The notes: generated by a model from the sequence alone, not told the origin. Counted from the stretch's first letter, positions 25,336 to 35,620 are shown. The stretch is 64,000 nt of DNA from Ruminococcus sp. XPD3002 (GCA_900119535.1 FPJT01000003.1:246546-310545), one strand, 5' to 3'. Made by a program: numbers and translations.

Positions 25336-27735
25336 ATGAATATCGATTTCAAAAGCTATGAACCCAAGTGGCAGAAGAAATGGGAGACTGCCAATGTTTT
25401 CGGCGCTGAGGACAACAGCTCAAAGCCGAAATTCTACGGACTCGTTGAGTTCCCATATCCAAGCGGTGCAGGTATGCACGTTGGTCACATCAAGGCTTAT
25501 GCAGGTCTTGAAGCAGTTTCAAGAAAACGCCGCATGGAAGGCTATAACGTACTCTTCCCTATCGGCTTCGATGCTTTCGGACTTCCTGCCGAAAACTACG
25601 CTATAAAGACCAATACTCACCCGAGAGTCGTTACCGATAAGAATATCGCTCATTTCACAGAGCAGATGAAACGTGTGGGATTCTCCTTCGACTGGAACCG
25701 CGTTATCGATACTACAGATGAGGACTACTATAAGTGGACTCAGTGGATATTCCTCAAAATGTTCGAGAATGGTCTCGTTTTCCGTGACAAGACTATGGTC
25801 AACTACTGTCCTTCCTGCAAGGTCGTTCTCTCAAACGAGGACAGCCAGGGCGGAAAGTGCGATATCTGCCACAGCGACATCGTACAGAAGTCAAAGGAAG
25901 TATGGTACCTCCGCATCACAAGATACGCTGATAAGCTCCTTGAAGGACTTGAAGAGGTGGATTACCCCGAGAACATCAAGGCTCAGCAGAAAAACTGGAT
26001 AGGACGTTCCGAGGGTGCATTCGTAAACTTCGGCATCAGCGGAAATGACGAAAAAATAAAGGTATACACAACACGTCCCGACACTCTCTTCGGCGTTACT
26101 TTCCTGGTAATCGCTCCCGAGCATCCGCTCATCGAGAAGTGCGCTTCAATGATAAAGAATATGGACGCTGTAAACGCTTACAAGGACGAGTGCGCTAAGA
26201 AGAGCGAATTCGAGCGTACTCAGCTCAACAAGGACAAGACAGGCGTAAAGCTTGAAGGTCTTACTGCTGTGAACCCTGTAAACGGCGAGGAAGTTCCCGT
26301 ATTCATCGCTGACTATGTTATGGTCGGCTACGGTACAGGTGCTATCATGGCTGTTCCTGCTCACGACCAGCGTGACTACGACTTCGCAAAGAAGTTCGGC
26401 ATTGATATCCGCGAGGTAATACTCGGCGGCGATATCTCCAAGGAGGCTTATGCAGGCGACGGCGAAATGGTCAACTCAGGCTTCCTCAACGGCTACAACA
26501 ACAAGAAGGACTCTATCAAGCGCATGATAGAGGAGCTTGAAAAGAACGGCACAGGCGAAGCTGCCGTACAGTATAAAATGAAGGAATGGGCATTCAACCG
26601 TCAGCGTTACTGGGGCGAGCCTATCCCGATAGTTCACTGCCCGAGCTGCGGAATGGTTGCTGTTCCTTACGAGGAGCTCCCTCTCCGTCTGCCTGATGTT
26701 GAGAACTTCCAGCCCGGTGAGGACGGTCAGTCCCCTCTGGCTAAGATAGATTCATTCGTTAACTGCAAGTGCCCAAAGTGCGGCGGCGATGCAAAGAGAG
26801 AGACCGATACAATGCCTCAGTGGGCAGGTTCTTCATGGTACTTCCTCAGATACATCGATCCTCACAATGACAAGGCTCTCGCAGATCCAGAAAAGCTGAA
26901 ATACTGGATGCCTGTAGACTGGTATAACGGCGGAATGGAGCATGTTACAAGACATATGATCTATTCACGCTTCTGGCACCACTTCCTCTACGATATCGGT
27001 GCAGTTCCAACATTTGAGCCTTACAAGAAGAGAAGTGCTCAGGGACTCATCCTCGGTCCTGACGGAAGCAAGATGAGCAAGTCCAAGGGCAACGTTGTTG
27101 ATCCCCTTGAAATAGTTGACCGCTTCGGTGCGGATACTCTCAGAACTTACGTACTCTTTATGGGCGAATACAGCGCAGCTATCCCGTGGAGCGACAGCTC
27201 ACTCAGAGGCTGCAAGCGCTTCCTCGACCGTGTGGCTAACCTTTCGGAATCTGTTCAGGACGCTCCCGTAAGCGGACTTGAAAGCAAGCTCCACAAGACT
27301 ATCAAGAAGGTATCCGACGATATAGAGAAGATGAAGTACAACACAGCTATCGCTGCTCTCATGACATTCATGAACGATGCCGAGGCTGAAGGCAGCATCG
27401 GCAAGGAACAGTACCTCACTATGCTCAAGCTCCTTTGTCCTTTTGCTCCGCATCTCTGCGAGGAGATATGGGAGAGCTTCGGCGGCGAAGGCTTCATATC
27501 AGTTGCACAGTGGCCTTCATATGATGAAGCAAAGCTTGTTGATGACGAAGTTGCTATCGCTGTACAGGTAAACGGTAAGCTCAAGGCTACTGTAAACGTA
27601 CCTACAGACTGCGAAGAAAGCGTTGCTGTTGAAGCTGCAAAGGCTGACGAAAAGGTCGCTGCGGCTATCGAGGGCAAGAACATCATCAAGACCATTTACA
27701 GAGCAAACAAGATACTGAGCTTCGTTGTTAAATAA
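25336..27735 (+). CDS. leuS: Leucyl-tRNA synthetase
   Basis: LeuRS charges tRNA-Leu with leucine in the cytoplasm. The 799-residue length is typical. It has the class I signatures HVGHIKAY (HIGH-type, residues 48-55) and KMSKS (from Lys579), and a zinc-ribbon-like insertion (CPSCKVVLSNEDSQGGKCDICH). The CP1 editing domain shows TTRPDTLFGVTFLV and MAVPAHDQRDYDFA. The gene is monocistronic, with its own promoter and terminator. Confidence 0.98.
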   Translation: MNIDFKSYEPKWQKKWETANVFGAEDNSSKPKFYGLVEFPYPSGAGMHVGHIKAYAGLEAVSRKRRMEGYNVLFPIGFDAFGLPAENYAIKTNTHPRVVTDKNIAHFTEQMKRVGFSFDWNRVIDTTDEDYYKWTQWIFLKMFENGLVFRDKTMVNYCPSCKVVLSNEDSQGGKCDICHSDIVQKSKEVWYLRITRYADKLLEGLEEVDYPENIKAQQKNWIGRSEGAFVNFGISGNDEKIKVYTTRPDTLFGVTFLVIAPEHPLIEKCASMIKNMDAVNAYKDECAKKSEFERTQLNKDKTGVKLEGLTAVNPVNGEEVPVFIADYVMVGYGTGAIMAVPAHDQRDYDFAKKFGIDIREVILGGDISKEAYAGDGEMVNSGFLNGYNNKKDSIKRMIEELEKNGTGEAAVQYKMKEWAFNRQRYWGEPIPIVHCPSCGMVAVPYEELPLRLPDVENFQPGEDGQSPLAKIDSFVNCKCPKCGGDAKRETDTMPQWAGSSWYFLRYIDPHNDKALADPEKLKYWMPVDWYNGGMEHVTRHMIYSRFWHHFLYDIGAVPTFEPYKKRSAQGLILGPDGSKMSKSKGNVVDPLEIVDRFGADTLRTYVLFMGEYSAAIPWSDSSLRGCKRFLDRVANLSESVQDAPVSGLESKLHKTIKKVSDDIEKMKYNTAIAALMTFMNDAEAEGSIGKEQYLTMLKLLCPFAPHLCEEIWESFGGEGFISVAQWPSYDEAKLVDDEVAIAVQVNGKLKATVNVPTDCEESVAVEAAKADEKVAAAIEGKNIIKTIYRANKILSFVVK

Positions 27736-27752
27736 GCTCACAGACAGATGTT

Positions 27753-27787
27753 AAAATTTCTCCCTGCCATAAACAGGGAGAAATTTT
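27753..27787 (+). terminator. Terminator of leuS
   Basis: A perfect 14-bp inverted repeat (27753-27766 with 27774-27787) ends in TTTT on the plus strand. Confidence 0.9.
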
Positions 27788-27848
27788 CTTACTGACGGCA
27801 TTCCGTACATTCCGGCGCTGCCGACAGCTTACACTAAGGAGGATAAAT

Positions 27849-30800
27849 ATGCTTGAACTAAAAGGTATCAAAAAGGATTACCTTGCAGGTGAAAACACCG
27901 TCCACGCTCTGAAGGGTATAGACCTTTCATTCCGCAAATCGGAATTCGTGGCGATACTCGGTCCCTCGGGATGCGGCAAGACTACTATGCTCAACATCAT
28001 CGGCGGACTCGACCAGTACACAGAGGGCGACCTCATCATCAACGGCAGGTCCACAAAGGACTTCAGGGACAGGGACTGGGATGCCTACCGAAACCACTCC
28101 ATCGGCTTCGTTTTCCAGAGCTATAACCTCATCCCTCACCAGACCGTTCTCCAGAACGTTGAGCTTGCACTGACTCTTTCGGGCGTATCAAAGTCGGAGC
28201 GCCGTGAACGTGCAAAAAAAGCTCTTGAACAAGTGGGACTGGGCAATCAGCTCAACAAGCGTCCCTCGGAGATGTCGGGCGGACAGATGCAGCGTGTGGC
28301 TATCGCCCGTGCTATAGTTAACGATCCCGATATCATCCTTGCCGACGAGCCAACAGGTGCCCTTGATACAAAGACCAGCGTTCAGGTAATGGATATACTG
28401 AAGAATATCGCCAAGGACAGACTGGTAATCATGGTAACTCATAACCCCGACCTTGCAGAAGAGTACGCTACACGTACAGTTCGTATGCTGGACGGCGTTA
28501 TACAGGAGGACACGATGCCCCTTACCGAGGAAGAAACAGCCTCAGAAGCAGAATCCGACAAGTCAACCGCCGAAACAAGCAAGGGCAGAAAGAAAAAGCC
28601 TTCCATGTCCTTCGGTACCTCTCTCGGACTTTCACTGAAAAACCTCTTCACCAAAAAGGGACGTACAATGCTCACCTCCTTCGCAGGAAGCATCGGTATC
28701 ATCGGTATAGCTCTTATCTACTCGGTGTCACAGGGCTTTCAGAACTACATCGATGCGATACAGGAGGAAACACTTTCTTCCTATCCCCTTACTATCGAGC
28801 AGACAAATACCGACCTCTCCTCAATTATGGAGACCTTCATGAAACACGGAAAAGAGGAGTCCGACCACGAAATGGACGGCGTCTACAAGCGTTCATCGGT
28901 ATATGAGATAGTCAACGCCTTCAACGATACGGAAGGCAACGAGAACGACCTCCGCTCCTTCAAGGCTTTCGTCGAGAAGGAAAAAAGCGACGAAAATTCT
29001 TCCCTTCACGAGGCTCTCAACGGAGTTCAGTATTCCTACGATTACGATATGCTGGTCTATACCAAGAACGTTGACGGCAGTATCATCATCTCCGATGCTC
29101 AGCAGCTTATGAGCGAACTTATCGCCGAAAGCATGAACATCGATATGTCCATGATGAGCGGCGCCTCTTCTTCACCTATGATGGGCGGCGGTATGATGAC
29201 GAGCAATACCGCAGGAAAGCTCTGGCAGGAAATGCTCTCGGGCAGGAACGGAGAACTCATAAGTCCCCTTATCGAGAAGCAGTACGACCTTGTGTACGGC
29301 TCATGGCCTACAAGCTACGATGAGATAGTTCTCGTCCTTGACAGCAGCAATCAGCTCAACGACCTTGCACTTTACGCTCTCGGTCTTGAACCCAAGGAAG
29401 AGATAGACACTATCATGGATGCCGCTATGAATGGCAAGACACTGGGCGAGTTCAAGCAGAAAAAATGGAGCTATCAGGAAGTGTGCGATTCAGAGTACAG
29501 GGTAGTCCTCAACTCCGACTGCTACAGCTACGATGAAGCTACGGGACTCTACACCGACCTCCGCGAGACAGATACCGGTCTTCAGTACCTCTACGATAAG
29601 GGACTACCCGTAAAGATATCGGGTATCATCCGTCCCGACGAGGACGCTACAGCCGCTATGCTCACAGGTTCTATCGGCTATACAAAAGAGCTTACCGAGT
29701 ATATAATCAGCAATTCCCGTGAAGCTGATGTCATCAAAGCACAGCTTGATACTCCCGATAAGGACGTTATCAGCGGACTTCCTTTCAAGTCCAATACAGG
29801 TACTCTCTCCGACGATGAAAAGGAGGAGGTATTCCGCAAATACATCGGCTCTATGAACCAGCAGGATAAGATTGCTGTATTCATGCAGCTCAGCACTATC
29901 CCCTCAGAAGCGGAATTGCAGAAAATGACTGCCGACAGTCTGAACAACGCCAAGCGTGAGGATATGGAAAACGCTATGATACAGATGATGTCACAGCAGA
30001 TGAGCATGTCCGAAAACGATATAAAGAACTACCTTAAAAATATGTCGGACGATGATATCAAAAACGTCTACACTATGGCAGTTCAGGAGCAGATAAAGGC
30101 TCAGTACGCACAGGAAGCCGCAAAGGGACTTGCAGCAATGAAGCCCGAAGACATGATAAAGGGACTCGATGCCCTCATGCAGTCCATGTCCACCGCAGAC
30201 TGCGCTTACTACTATGACCAGATAATGGAGTTCTCCTCCTCTACCTACGAGGATAATCTCCGCTCAATGGGATATATCGACCTTGATGAACCTTCCGCAG
30301 TTAACCTCTACGCTTCATCCTTCGAGAACAAGGACGTTATCGAGGACGCTATCAGTGACTACAACGAGGGCAAGGACGAGATGCAGCAGATAAAGTACAC
30401 CGACTATGTAGGCATAATGATGAGCGGTATAACAACAATCATCAACGCCATAACCTATGTACTCATTGCATTCGTCAGCATTTCGCTCATCGTTTCGTCT
30501 ATCATGATAGGAGTTATAACACTTATCTCGGTACAGGAACGTACAAAGGAGATAGGTATACTCCGTGCCATAGGTGCTTCAAAGAGGAACGTAAGCAACA
30601 TGTTCAATGCAGAAACGATGCTTATCGGTTTCTCCTCGGGACTTCTCGGAGTCATCATCTCGGCGCTCCTGACTATACCGATAAATGCGATAATCAAGGC
30701 TCTTACAGGTATAACGAACCTACGGGCAGTTCTTCCTCTTCCCGCAGCTCTGATACTCATTACTATCAGCGTACTTCTCACCCTTATCTCGGGACTTATC

Positions 30801-30854
30801 CCGTCAAGAAGCGCTGCCAAGAAGGATCCTGTTGTCGCACTGAGAACAGAATAA
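27849..30854 (+). CDS. MacB-type ABC transporter: ATPase fused to FtsX-like permease
   Basis: The 1001-residue protein joins an ABC ATPase (residues 1-225; Walker [21 protein letters not shown]-loop region, signature [14 protein letters not shown], Walker [13 protein letters not shown]) to a permease with one TM near residue 275, a large extracytoplasmic insert (about 295-855) and three TMs at the C terminus (about 865-995; FtsX/MacB_PCD pattern). Such transporters export peptides or act mechanically across the envelope. The insert contains a Met/Ser/Gly-rich stretch ([18 protein letters not shown]). No regulator or accessory protein is adjacent. Confidence 0.92.
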   Translation: MLELKGIKKDYLAGENTVHALKGIDLSFRKSEFVAILGPSGCGKTTMLNIIGGLDQYTEGDLIINGRSTKDFRDRDWDAYRNHSIGFVFQSYNLIPHQTVLQNVELALTLSGVSKSERRERAKKALEQVGLGNQLNKRPSEMSGGQMQRVAIARAIVNDPDIILADEPTGALDTKTSVQVMDILKNIAKDRLVIMVTHNPDLAEEYATRTVRMLDGVIQEDTMPLTEEETASEAESDKSTAETSKGRKKKPSMSFGTSLGLSLKNLFTKKGRTMLTSFAGSIGIIGIALIYSVSQGFQNYIDAIQEETLSSYPLTIEQTNTDLSSIMETFMKHGKEESDHEMDGVYKRSSVYEIVNAFNDTEGNENDLRSFKAFVEKEKSDENSSLHEALNGVQYSYDYDMLVYTKNVDGSIIISDAQQLMSELIAESMNIDMSMMSGASSSPMMGGGMMTSNTAGKLWQEMLSGRNGELISPLIEKQYDLVYGSWPTSYDEIVLVLDSSNQLNDLALYALGLEPKEEIDTIMDAAMNGKTLGEFKQKKWSYQEVCDSEYRVVLNSDCYSYDEATGLYTDLRETDTGLQYLYDKGLPVKISGIIRPDEDATAAMLTGSIGYTKELTEYIISNSREADVIKAQLDTPDKDVISGLPFKSNTGTLSDDEKEEVFRKYIGSMNQQDKIAVFMQLSTIPSEAELQKMTADSLNNAKREDMENAMIQMMSQQMSMSENDIKNYLKNMSDDDIKNVYTMAVQEQIKAQYAQEAAKGLAAMKPEDMIKGLDALMQSMSTADCAYYYDQIMEFSSSTYEDNLRSMGYIDLDEPSAVNLYASSFENKDVIEDAISDYNEGKDEMQQIKYTDYVGIMMSGITTIINAITYVLIAFVSISLIVSSIMIGVITLISVQERTKEIGILRAIGASKRNVSNMFNAETMLIGFSSGLLGVIISALLTIPINAIIKALTGITNLRAVLPLPAALILITISVLLTLISGLIPSRSAAKKDPVVALRTE

Positions 30855-30856
30855 TA

Positions 30857-30886
30857 TTGACAAATACCTCCCTTCTGCTGTATAAT
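30857..30886 (+). promoter_or_regulatory. Promoter of the PARG-like gene
   Basis: TTGACA (30857-30862) and TATAAT (30881-30886) are 18 bp apart. The MITE-like element begins only 4 bp after the -10, so the transcript would start inside the element. Confidence 0.75.
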
Positions 30887-30889
30887 ACT

Positions 30890-31049
30890 ATTGCTCCACC
30901 AACTAACTCCTGAATTTTCTTGCTTGTCCCGAAAGCGAAATACTTCGTCAGAAAGCCTTGCAATACGTCAGTATTCCTGTGCCTTTCTTCCTTGCCTTTC
31001 GCTTACGGTTCTGCGCCATAATTCTTCAAGAGTTAGTTAGTGGAGCAAT
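30890..31049. mobile_element. 160-bp MITE-like element with ~20-bp terminal inverted repeats
   Basis: The left end ATTGCTCCACCAACTAACTC (30890-30909) and the right end GAGTTAGTTAGTGGAGCAAT (31030-31049) match at 19 of 20 positions as inverted repeats. TA is present at both outer ends, as left by IS630/Tc1-mariner-type insertion. No ORF is inside. It is non-autonomous. A degraded relative of its interior is at 45623-45690. Confidence 0.7.
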
Positions 31050-31069
31050 AAAACAGGAGGGATTTTTCT

Positions 31070-31873
31070 ATGAACAACATAAAGATCGCCAATGAAACTA
31101 TCGAGATCACAAAGGCAGGTCAGTATCAGCTTGACGGCAGAACAATAAAGCTCACAACTTCCGAACCGGAAGCTGTAAAGGTATATTCTCCCGATGCAGG
31201 TGCAAAGCTGCTGGAAAAATATTCATCCGCAGAAAAAACAGGAGACATGTGCAGCATAACCGTTACTACAGAGGACTCCTACGCGGCGGCTTCACGCTTT
31301 GAACATCCCCTTGTAATGAATTTCGCCAACGCTCACAGTGTAGGCGGCGGATTCCGACTCGGTGCAAACGCTCAGGAAGAAGCCCTTTGCAGGTGCAGCA
31401 CACTTTATGCTTCTATCTCCTCTGATGCCGCATCCGAAATGTATAAATACAACAACACTCACATCAACGCTGTTGAATCCGACTATATGCTCCTTTCGGA
31501 CAATGTATGCGTTTTCAGGGACCATAAATGCAACCTTACCGACTCCCCTTTCAGCGTCGGCGTAATAACTCTCCCTGCACCCAATAAAAGAGGTGCGGCA
31601 ATATTCGCATCGGGCAAAAAGATAAACGAGACTATCCTCCGCCGTATCCGCATAATGCTGTGTATCGCTGTGGAAAACGGCTACCGTTCACTAATCCTCG
31701 GTGCATGGGGATGCGGTGCCTTCGGCAATTCTCCCGATGACGTTTCAAAGGCGTTCAGGACCGCACTCTGCGATGACGGTCTCGGCAGGTATTTCAGCGA
31801 TGTATGCTTTGCGATATACGGTCCCGAGGACGGAAAGAACTTCCTTGCCTTCCGCAATACATTCCCCGAATGA
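31070..31873 (+). CDS. Bacterial-type poly(ADP-ribose) glycohydrolase-like macrodomain protein (TIGR02452 family)
   Basis: The 267-residue protein carries the PARG signature GGG-X7-QEE (Gly92-94, Gln102-Glu104; VGGGFRLGANAQEEALCR) in a macrodomain fold, with MNFANAHS before it and LILGAWGCGAFGN near the C terminus. Enzymes of this family cleave ADP-ribose chains or bind ADP-ribose. No ADP-ribosyltransferase gene is visible nearby, so the target is unknown. Ribosome binding site AGGAGGG. Its 5' UTR consists of the MITE-like element. Confidence 0.9.
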   Translation: MNNIKIANETIEITKAGQYQLDGRTIKLTTSEPEAVKVYSPDAGAKLLEKYSSAEKTGDMCSITVTTEDSYAAASRFEHPLVMNFANAHSVGGGFRLGANAQEEALCRCSTLYASISSDAASEMYKYNNTHINAVESDYMLLSDNVCVFRDHKCNLTDSPFSVGVITLPAPNKRGAAIFASGKKINETILRRIRIMLCIAVENGYRSLILGAWGCGAFGNSPDDVSKAFRTALCDDGLGRYFSDVCFAIYGPEDGKNFLAFRNTFPE

Positions 31874-31972
31874 TACATGCTATTTTAAAGGATTTGACAA
31901 AAGTCCACTGATGATGTAAAATAATAACAGGCGCTGTTATTCAGTGCTAATATAATAACGGAGGTGCTTTTA

Positions 31973-32368
31973 ATGAGCAAAATTAACGATTTTCTTACTG
32001 AGGCAGGAATATTCTTCCTTGCAACTACCGACGGCAACCAGCCTAAGCTCCGTCCCCTCGGCGCACACCTTGATATGGATGAAAAGGTCATATTCGGAAT
32101 AGGCGATTTCAAGGACGTCTACAAACAGCTCCTGGCTAATCCTCTCTGTGAGATAGTTGCCTGCAAATCAAACGGACATTGGCTCCGCTATACGGGAAAA
32201 GCTGTTTTTGAAACAGATGAAAAGTACGCAAATGCTATTCTGGCAGGTGCTCCCGAGCTCAAAGCTCTCTACAACGAAACAACAGGCAAGAAAATGATGA
32301 CTTTCCACCTCGAGAATGCTACCGCAGTTGATATCGACGTTATGGGCGACGGCGAATCCCTTATCTGA
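31973..32368 (+). CDS. Small pyridoxamine-5'-phosphate-oxidase-fold (FMN-binding split barrel) protein
   Basis: This 131-residue protein shows the split-barrel pattern of small PNPOx-like flavoproteins: FFLATTDGNQPKLRPLG near the N terminus and a basic, short C terminus. Such proteins bind FMN, F420 or heme and act as redox enzymes; the substrate is not predictable. The ATG at 31973 is preferred because GGAGG lies 9 nt upstream, discarding three upstream residues. Confidence 0.85.
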   Translation: MSKINDFLTEAGIFFLATTDGNQPKLRPLGAHLDMDEKVIFGIGDFKDVYKQLLANPLCEIVACKSNGHWLRYTGKAVFETDEKYANAILAGAPELKALYNETTGKKMMTFHLENATAVDIDVMGDGESLI

Positions 32369-32382
32369 ATGTAGTTTTACAG

Positions 32383-32433
32383 CCTCCTGTTATTGCATAC
32401 AGGGGGCTTTTTGTACATAAAAAAACAATGAAA
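32383..32433 (+). repeat. Direct repeat, left copy (terminator module flanking family B copy 2)
   Basis: A ~51-bp segment with the terminator hairpin CCTCCTGT/ACAGGGGG and a T run is repeated almost exactly at 32641-32692. The two copies bracket the family B element. Confidence 0.85.
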
Positions 32434-32437
32434 CCAT

Positions 32438-32641
32438 TAATTCGGGGATTCTAAAGGGATGCTATCCCTTTAGCGGAGTCCAGAGGCGGCGCCTCTGGCA
32501 GGTGCAGGGCAGAGCCCTGCGATACGAAGCGCCCAGCAAAGGGTGAATTTCAAAACAGTCCGGTGGACTGTTTTGAAAGAGGGAACGCCCTGCAAGAGAG
32601 GGCGTTCCCTGATGAATCCATACTTTTTTGACAAGCTGAAC
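32438..32641. repeat. Palindrome-array repeat family B, copy 2 (inverted relative to copy 1)
   Basis: It has the same five inverted repeats as copy 1 in reverse order: 32451-32473, 32480-32498, 32504-32520, 32548-32578 and 32580-32610. Two stems have changed on both arms: CCAGAGGC/GCCTCTGG versus CCAAAGGC/GCCTTTGG, and GCAGGGC/GCCCTGC versus GAGGGGC/GCCCCTC. Pairing is therefore kept by compensatory change. The stretch 32369-32747 contains no gene. Confidence 0.9.
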
Positions 32642-32692
32642 CTCCTGTTATTGCATACAGGAGGCTTTTTTGTACATAAATAAACATTGAAA
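32641..32692 (+). repeat. Direct repeat, right copy (terminator module)
   Basis: This is the second copy of the 32383-32433 segment. Its stem is CCTCCTGT/ACAGGAGG, perfectly paired here, followed by TTTTTT. Its last bases form the -35 of the next promoter. Confidence 0.85.
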
Positions 32693-32715
32693 TCCCATAT
32701 CGGACGTGATATAAT
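32687..32715 (+). promoter_or_regulatory. Promoter of the LRR-dockerin gene
   Basis: TTGAAA (32687-32692) and TATAAT (32710-32715) are 17 bp apart. The spacer and -10 carry the 16-mer ATATCGGACGTGATAT, which recurs with one change upstream of the dockerin gene that starts at 10625. Confidence 0.75.
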
Positions 32716-32747
32716 TGTCTTATCTTATTTTTGAAAGGATGGATCTA

Positions 32748-34652
32748 ATGAAAAAACTATTATCACTGGCTGCCGCAGTCTCTATGCTCACCAATATGCC
32801 ATTTACCTTTGCAAAAGCCGAAGACTCCGCAGCTGTCCCCGTTAAACTCGATAAAGCTGTTTACGACCAGCTTATTGAATACTGCTTTGCCGATGAAAAC
32901 CTCGACGGCATCGTTACGGAAGAGGAATTCAAAAACACGGTATTTGGATCATTTGATCTTGAAAACATTTCCGACCTGTCATTCCTTAAAGAAATGAAAA
33001 AGCTTGAATGTCTCGATCTCAGAGGCGGTGATTTCACCGATCTTTCTTTTCTTGCAGAAATGGATTCTATCAGGGAGCTTTACCTTACAGGAGTTCCCAT
33101 TACCGATATATCCTTTGCAAAGGATATGGACCTCAGACGTATGCACATCTCCGATATGGACCAGATAACCGATCAGCAGAAAATCGATATCATTAAATGG
33201 ACGGACGATGTTACTGTTGAAAAGAACTTCGAGGCTATTGTCGGCGGTTCACCTATCGGACTCTTCCTCGGACAGGATGTAAATATTGAGATATCAGGCG
33301 ACAGCGCTCTGAACCTGCGTAAATCAAAGGACACCGCATGTTCAGCCTTCGGATATAAAGAAGGCGAGTCCACCTATACCGTGACTTATAACGGAAAGGA
33401 GATTCACAGCGGTAAAATAACTGTTGTGGACTCAACTCCCGAAGATCCTCCGCTTACAGGAAAAGATCCCGTAAGCATAACTTCGGTAGTAGAAAAACCG
33501 GGACTTGAAGATTTTCCCGAATATACGCTCTCGAGCTTAGGCGGAAATGCAGTAATATCAGATAACAAGCTTTACAAATACGATCATATGGATTCGTTTA
33601 TTATGCAGTATGATGACATAGTTACAGCAGCGCAGGATGCAATATGGATCGGTAGTTCCACATTATACAGGAACTTGGTTATCAAAACAGACGGAAGCAT
33701 TTATTTCGGCGATAATAAGGTCAACCATAACGGCTCTGAGATAGTCGATATACAGAATCAACGTATGATCTCGGAAGATAATAAACTATACGGACTTACT
33801 TACTCGGACGGTGAATATTCTACATACCTGATAACCGATGATTTCAAAGGCTTCATCGAAAACCCGAATAAATTCAGTACGACCGTATATGAGGACAACA
33901 GCGGAGAAATGATAGATCTGGACGGCAATTATCATACTGGTATCATGAACGTTAAAAGCGGTTTCGGTAATTTTTATATCGACGAAAACGATGTGCTCTG
34001 GAAATACAGCAGCAAAAGTGCGGAAAAAATCGCTGAGAACGTGGAATCTGTAGGCTATCACTACTATCTGAACAATCAAAGCTACAATTCAGACCATACT
34101 TCCTACGATGACGTTTACATAACCTTCGACGGCAAAGCACATCTTGCCGATAACGGTAAAGTTGTGGAGCTTAAGGACAATCCGACCTACTATAAGGATT
34201 CCGACTTTTTCTATCTCGGATTAAACATCATAAGAGGCGACAGGATGAACGTCATCAAAAATTACATCATTACAGATGATGATGTTCTTACCCTCAATCT
34301 TCTGGGACAGACAAAGTCCATTACCCACGTAAAGCGATACCTTTTCAACTACATAAATGAGGAACAGGACAAGGTATCTGTCTATTTCACAAGGACCGAT
34401 GATACGCTCTGGAGATACAGTACAGAGGACGGAAAATTCGCTCAGGTCGACCTCAGCAGTATCGGCACTGAAATAAAGGGCGATGTCAATAAGGACGGAA
34501 ATACGGACGAAAATGACCTTATTTGCCTTAACGATTTCCTGCTTTGCAAAACAAAGTCCCTTGCAGGTTCGGGAGACATAAACGAAGACGGTAAAATAAA
34601 CAGCTTTGATATCGCTGCACTGCGTACTCTCATTGCCGAAAATAAAAACTGA
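32748..34652 (+). CDS. Secreted LRR-containing dockerin protein
   Basis: The 634-residue protein has a signal peptide (MKKLLSLAAAVSML to AKA), a short EF-hand-like stretch, and three leucine-rich units near residues 65-125 (LSFLKEMKKLECLDLRGGDFTDLSFL). A large central region (about 215-555) has repeated Y/G strands (TDGSIYFGDNKVNHNGSEIVDI, FDGKAHLADNGKVVEL), reminiscent of a beta-propeller. A C-terminal type I dockerin follows (KGDVNKDGNTDENDLICLNDFL and GDINEDGKINSFDIAALR). No glycosidase motif is seen, so it may be a non-catalytic cellulosome component that binds a ligand. The start is set by AAAGGATGG before the ATG at 32748. Confidence 0.85.
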   Translation: MKKLLSLAAAVSMLTNMPFTFAKAEDSAAVPVKLDKAVYDQLIEYCFADENLDGIVTEEEFKNTVFGSFDLENISDLSFLKEMKKLECLDLRGGDFTDLSFLAEMDSIRELYLTGVPITDISFAKDMDLRRMHISDMDQITDQQKIDIIKWTDDVTVEKNFEAIVGGSPIGLFLGQDVNIEISGDSALNLRKSKDTACSAFGYKEGESTYTVTYNGKEIHSGKITVVDSTPEDPPLTGKDPVSITSVVEKPGLEDFPEYTLSSLGGNAVISDNKLYKYDHMDSFIMQYDDIVTAAQDAIWIGSSTLYRNLVIKTDGSIYFGDNKVNHNGSEIVDIQNQRMISEDNKLYGLTYSDGEYSTYLITDDFKGFIENPNKFSTTVYEDNSGEMIDLDGNYHTGIMNVKSGFGNFYIDENDVLWKYSSKSAEKIAENVESVGYHYYLNNQSYNSDHTSYDDVYITFDGKAHLADNGKVVELKDNPTYYKDSDFFYLGLNIIRGDRMNVIKNYIITDDDVLTLNLLGQTKSITHVKRYLFNYINEEQDKVSVYFTRTDDTLWRYSTEDGKFAQVDLSSIGTEIKGDVNKDGNTDENDLICLNDFLLCKTKSLAGSGDINEDGKINSFDIAALRTLIAENKN

Positions 34653-34815
34653 TAAGCCGTCCATATTTTACAATCAGCGGTAAAAAATGTAATTTTTGCC
34701 TTTTTATTGCAATTTCTGCGGTTTTGTGTTATAATAGTGATGTAATAAACATATGCTCAATAACCGTCTTAAGGCAGTTATTGATAATCCACTAATTATA
34801 CCGAGGTGAGACGTT

Positions 34816-35568
34816 ATGAATGAAAGCTATGAAAAAAGTATCGCTTCCTATCTGTTCTCTCAGCACGAGGAAAACTTCGAGCATACTTCCTTCGATCGCG
34901 AGATCGCTTTCTACGAGAGTATCTGCTCAGGTAACATGGAGCTCGTAAAGGTCTTTATGCAGCCGCTCTTCTTTGAGGGATGCGGTATCCTCAGCGACGA
35001 TCCCCTCAGAAACCTTAAATACCACCTTATCGTACTTGCCGCACTCATTGCCCGTGCATGCATTAACGGCGGTATGACTCCCGAGGATTCATACAGTCTC
35101 AGCGACTATTATATAAATAAGACCGATAAAGCTTCTACCGAAAAAGAGATACGCGCTATCCACCTTGAAATGATCGAGGGTTATACCAATAAGATGCGTA
35201 ACGTAAAACTCAGCGGCATCTGCTCAAAACAGATAGTCCACGCTATCGAGTACATTATAACACGCCTTCACAGCAGGATACTCCTTGAAGACGCTGCCGA
35301 GCATCTTAAGATAAGCTCTGCTTACCTCTCACGGCTTTTCAAGAACGAAACGGGTATGGCTTTCAGCGAATACGTAAACAAGCTTAAGATCGAAGAAGCT
35401 TCATCGCTCCTTCTCTTTACCGAGTATACGGACCTTGAAATAAGCAATCTGCTCTGTTTCAGTTCGCAGAGCCACTTCATAAAAGTGTTCAAAAAATTCA
35501 CGGGTTCAACCCCGAAGGAATACAAAAAACAGTATCAGCTGAGCCATATAATGCCCGAACTGAAATAA
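34816..35568 (+). CDS. AraC-family transcriptional regulator
   Basis: The 250-residue protein has an all-helical N-terminal half of unknown ligand specificity and a C-terminal AraC double HTH (about residues 150-245; LEDAAEHLKISSAYLSRLFKNETG and LLCFSSQSHFIKVFKKFTGSTPKEYKKQ). It lies just upstream of the GH16 gene in the same direction but is separated from it by a terminator. It may regulate the adjacent glycosidase. TATAAT near 34731 is a likely -10. Confidence 0.92.
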   Translation: MNESYEKSIASYLFSQHEENFEHTSFDREIAFYESICSGNMELVKVFMQPLFFEGCGILSDDPLRNLKYHLIVLAALIARACINGGMTPEDSYSLSDYYINKTDKASTEKEIRAIHLEMIEGYTNKMRNVKLSGICSKQIVHAIEYIITRLHSRILLEDAAEHLKISSAYLSRLFKNETGMAFSEYVNKLKIEEASSLLLFTEYTDLEISNLLCFSSQSHFIKVFKKFTGSTPKEYKKQYQLSHIMPELK

Positions 35569-35585
35569 CAAATAAACATAACTTT

Positions 35586-35620
35586 AACAGCCGTTGGAAC
35601 GCTCCGACGGCTGTTTTTTT
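35586..35620 (+). terminator. Terminator of the AraC regulator
   Basis: AACAGCCGT pairs with ACGGCTGTT (12-nt loop) and is followed by seven T. Confidence 0.9.
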
